Assembly (NCBI GenBank): GCA_030636125.1
Contig: DAOVXM010000135.1
Location: 1 to 6,960, forward strand
DNA: 6,960 nucleotides
Origin: Chloroflexota bacterium
Lineage (GTDB): Bacteria; Chloroflexota; Anaerolineae; Anaerolineales; UBA4823
Reading direction: 5' to 3'
The notes below the pieces were generated by a model. It saw only the letters and a list, made by a program, of their open reading frames with translations. It searched no databases and was not told the DNA's origin. Numbering within the stretch: the first letter of the stretch is position 1; the number at the start of each line of letters is the position of its first letter. Shown here in pieces: positions 5,618 to 6,960 of this stretch. The translations under genes were made by a program, and so were the position numbers.

Positions 5618-6829
5618 TCATCGCTCAATCAGCTCTCGGTAAAACATTTCTACTCTCTCCATCACCTGCCCGTATTCCGCTTTTTCAGCGATCAAGCGAG
5701 TGTTGTGCTGTCTTGCGTTCGCGCGCAGGTGATCTTGATCAAGCGCGGTCAATATCGCCTGGGCTAGGGCTTTGGGATCACTTGGATCAACCAGGAAACC
5801 ATTGACGCCATCCATGATCCACTCTCTCAGCGACTCGATATCCCCCACAATAGGGAAACATCCACAAGCCAGAGCCTCGAGCAATGTGTTAGGTGTGCCG
5901 TCGTGGGTAGTGATCGACGCCGTCACTTGGGCCTGGCGAAACAACTCCGCCATCTCTGGGCGCGTTTGCTTGGGGAGAAGATCAACGTAGCCAGCAATAT
6001 CCAATTCCTTCACCCAACGTTCAGCCCGAGACTCTCCCTGCATGGTGGCACACACAAATTTTACTGGTGAATGCTGCTGTAATATGATAGGGATTGCCTG
6101 GAAAAAGGTGTCATTTCGCACGTAAGCGCGAAATCCTCGGGGATTAATCACGGTTGGCCCCCCCTTCGTTGCCCTAATCTCCTCAATTTGAGCGACAGGA
6201 GGGTGGAAGATATCCATTTGCACCCCTCCCCCACCTGGCAGGACGATGGCAGGTTTTCCCATTTCGAATCCCCAAGAGCGCGCCAATTTTAAGTCCCGCT
6301 GGCAATCAGCGTGCAGGGCATTTGCACGCAACAAGCTCAAGCGAGTATAGCGTGTCATCAGGGGTGTTGAAGGTGCATGCAGCGTAAAGTCATTGCCCCA
6401 CACCGAAATTAGTAGAGGCTGCTGAGGTTCTGCTAACGCCGAAAGCATCCCTTCGAAGGGAATACGCATTGCGTGGATCATATCCGGCTGAATGCGGGCC
6501 AAGACCTCCCGCAAGCGTCTGGCAGCATCAGCAAGGGTCAGCGGCCCCATCCATTGGCGGGTCAACGTACGCAAACCAATCGGTATAACTCGGCGTAAAC
6601 CTCTCCGTCCACTCACTGTATCCCCTGTCACACCCGTCCCTGCTAGGTTACCAAAAGCAACGGGAATCACATTAACTGAAGCTAATGACAGTTCGAGCGA
6701 GCATGGGAAGGTGGAAACCAGGTGCACTTCGTGTCCTGTTTCCACAAAATAACGGATCCAATTCAAAGCGATCGGGGAACGCCCATCGGCGACAAAAACT
6801 AAGCGCATGTCCCCCCGAGGGTACAACAT
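5618..6829 (-). CDS. Glycosyltransferase, GT4-like (GT-B fold)
   Basis: This is probably a retaining glycosyltransferase moving a sugar from a nucleotide donor onto a lipid, polysaccharide or small-molecule acceptor; neither donor nor acceptor can be read from sequence. The 403 aa show a GT-B layout. The N-terminal Rossmann domain opens with RLVFVADGRSPIALNWIRYF (9-28) and contains HAMRIPFEG (119-127) and SVWGNDF (142-148). The link PGGGGVQMDIFHP (198-210) leads to the C-terminal donor domain. There, HDGTPNTLLEALACGCFPIVGD (309-330) is the donor-binding motif in a D310-x7-E318 form instead of the usual E-x7-E, followed by IESLREWIMDGVNGFLVDP (331-349). No signal peptide or membrane segment is evident, so it is likely cytoplasmic or membrane-peripheral. 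The start may be ATG 6829 (403 aa, AGAAGA just upstream) or ATG 6808 (396 aa, starting MRLVFVADG, a more typical family N-terminus with GGGGGG close by). Stop is TGA. It converges on the sigma gene and shows no functional link to its neighbours here. Confidence 0.85.
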   Translation of the reverse strand: MLYPRGDMRLVFVADGRSPIALNWIRYFVETGHEVHLVSTFPCSLELSLASVNVIPVAFGNLAGTGVTGDTVSGRRGLRRVIPIGLRTLTRQWMGPLTLADAARRLREVLARIQPDMIHAMRIPFEGMLSALAEPQQPLLISVWGNDFTLHAPSTPLMTRYTRLSLLRANALHADCQRDLKLARSWGFEMGKPAIVLPGGGGVQMDIFHPPVAQIEEIRATKGGPTVINPRGFRAYVRNDTFFQAIPIILQQHSPVKFVCATMQGESRAERWVKELDIAGYVDLLPKQTRPEMAELFRQAQVTASITTHDGTPNTLLEALACGCFPIVGDIESLREWIMDGVNGFLVDPSDPKALAQAILTALDQDHLRANARQHNTRLIAEKAEYGQVMERVEMFYRELIER

Positions 6830-6960
6830 CTTCTTCTAAAAAGCAATAGCAAATATCAAGCTTATACTCGAACCAGTTCAAGTGCCTGCCCGCAGCCCAC
6901 TTATTGGTCATTAGGTTCTCTGAGTTTTGATTCAAGTTGGATATTAGAGAGCGAATCTAA
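6830..6960. other. Region upstream of the glycosyltransferase, no supported gene
   Basis: No convincing coding frame on either strand: an 87-codon frame on the minus strand that covers part of it runs into the glycosyltransferase gene in another frame and has no recognisable content. The stretch is AT-rich and should hold the glycosyltransferase promoter. On the minus strand TTGAAC followed 17 nt later by TGATAT is the best but weak pairing, so I do not call a promoter. Confidence 0.5.

Noticed and set aside
6672..6935. 87-codon minus-strand frame overlapping the glycosyltransferase start
   Set aside because: It has no recognisable domain, it is largely a shadow of the glycosyltransferase gene in another frame, and no ribosome binding site was seen.
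1..6960. CRISPR arrays, insertion sequences, tRNA or rRNA genes, phage or defence modules
   Set aside because: No regularly spaced repeats, transposase-like frames, tRNA-like folds or defence-type domains were seen. Apart from the split sigma frame the window looks like core metabolism and housekeeping.

Overview
The window is about 7 kb of bacterial chromosome of intermediate GC, using the standard bacterial code (TAA, TAG and TGA all end genes here). It looks like Chloroflexota, perhaps an Anaerolineae-type lineage. This is an inference from a thiamine-dependent E1 that appears to be an alpha/beta fusion, a gene order E1-E2-E3, and a primary sigma factor with a recognisable region 1.1 and a short non-conserved segment. 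No 16S rRNA or other phylogenetic marker is present, so the placement is tentative.

Layout. Bases 1-4074 (+) carry a 2-oxo acid dehydrogenase operon: the 3' part of an E1 decarboxylase gene (open at the left edge), a complete lipoyl-bearing E2 acyltransferase and a complete E3 dihydrolipoamide dehydrogenase. Together these would oxidatively decarboxylate pyruvate or a branched-chain 2-oxo acid to an acyl-CoA, passing electrons through lipoamide and FAD to NAD+. A strong intrinsic terminator (4153-4195) closes the operon, preceded by a compact cluster of inverted repeats. An extended -10 promoter (4258-4286) then drives a group 1 (RpoD/SigA-like) sigma factor gene, which ends at a second intrinsic terminator (5572-5606). 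A convergent gene on the minus strand (5618-6829) encodes a GT4/GT-B type glycosyltransferase. Bases 6830-6960 hold no gene I can support.

The main anomaly is the sigma factor. Its reading frame is interrupted by one in-frame TAA (5249-5251), exactly in the region 3.2 'sigma finger' linker between domains sigma-3 and sigma-4. Both sides are intact and well conserved, and the frame does not shift. The downstream part could be re-initiated from a TTG at 5264 that has an AGAGGA sequence 7 nt upstream. The possibilities are a sequencing or assembly error, a recent nonsense mutation, or a genuinely split sigma factor; sequence alone cannot decide. A second curiosity is a 14-codon ORF that starts at or beside the predicted transcription start and overlaps the sigma start codon, while the sigma start itself lacks a well-placed ribosome binding site.
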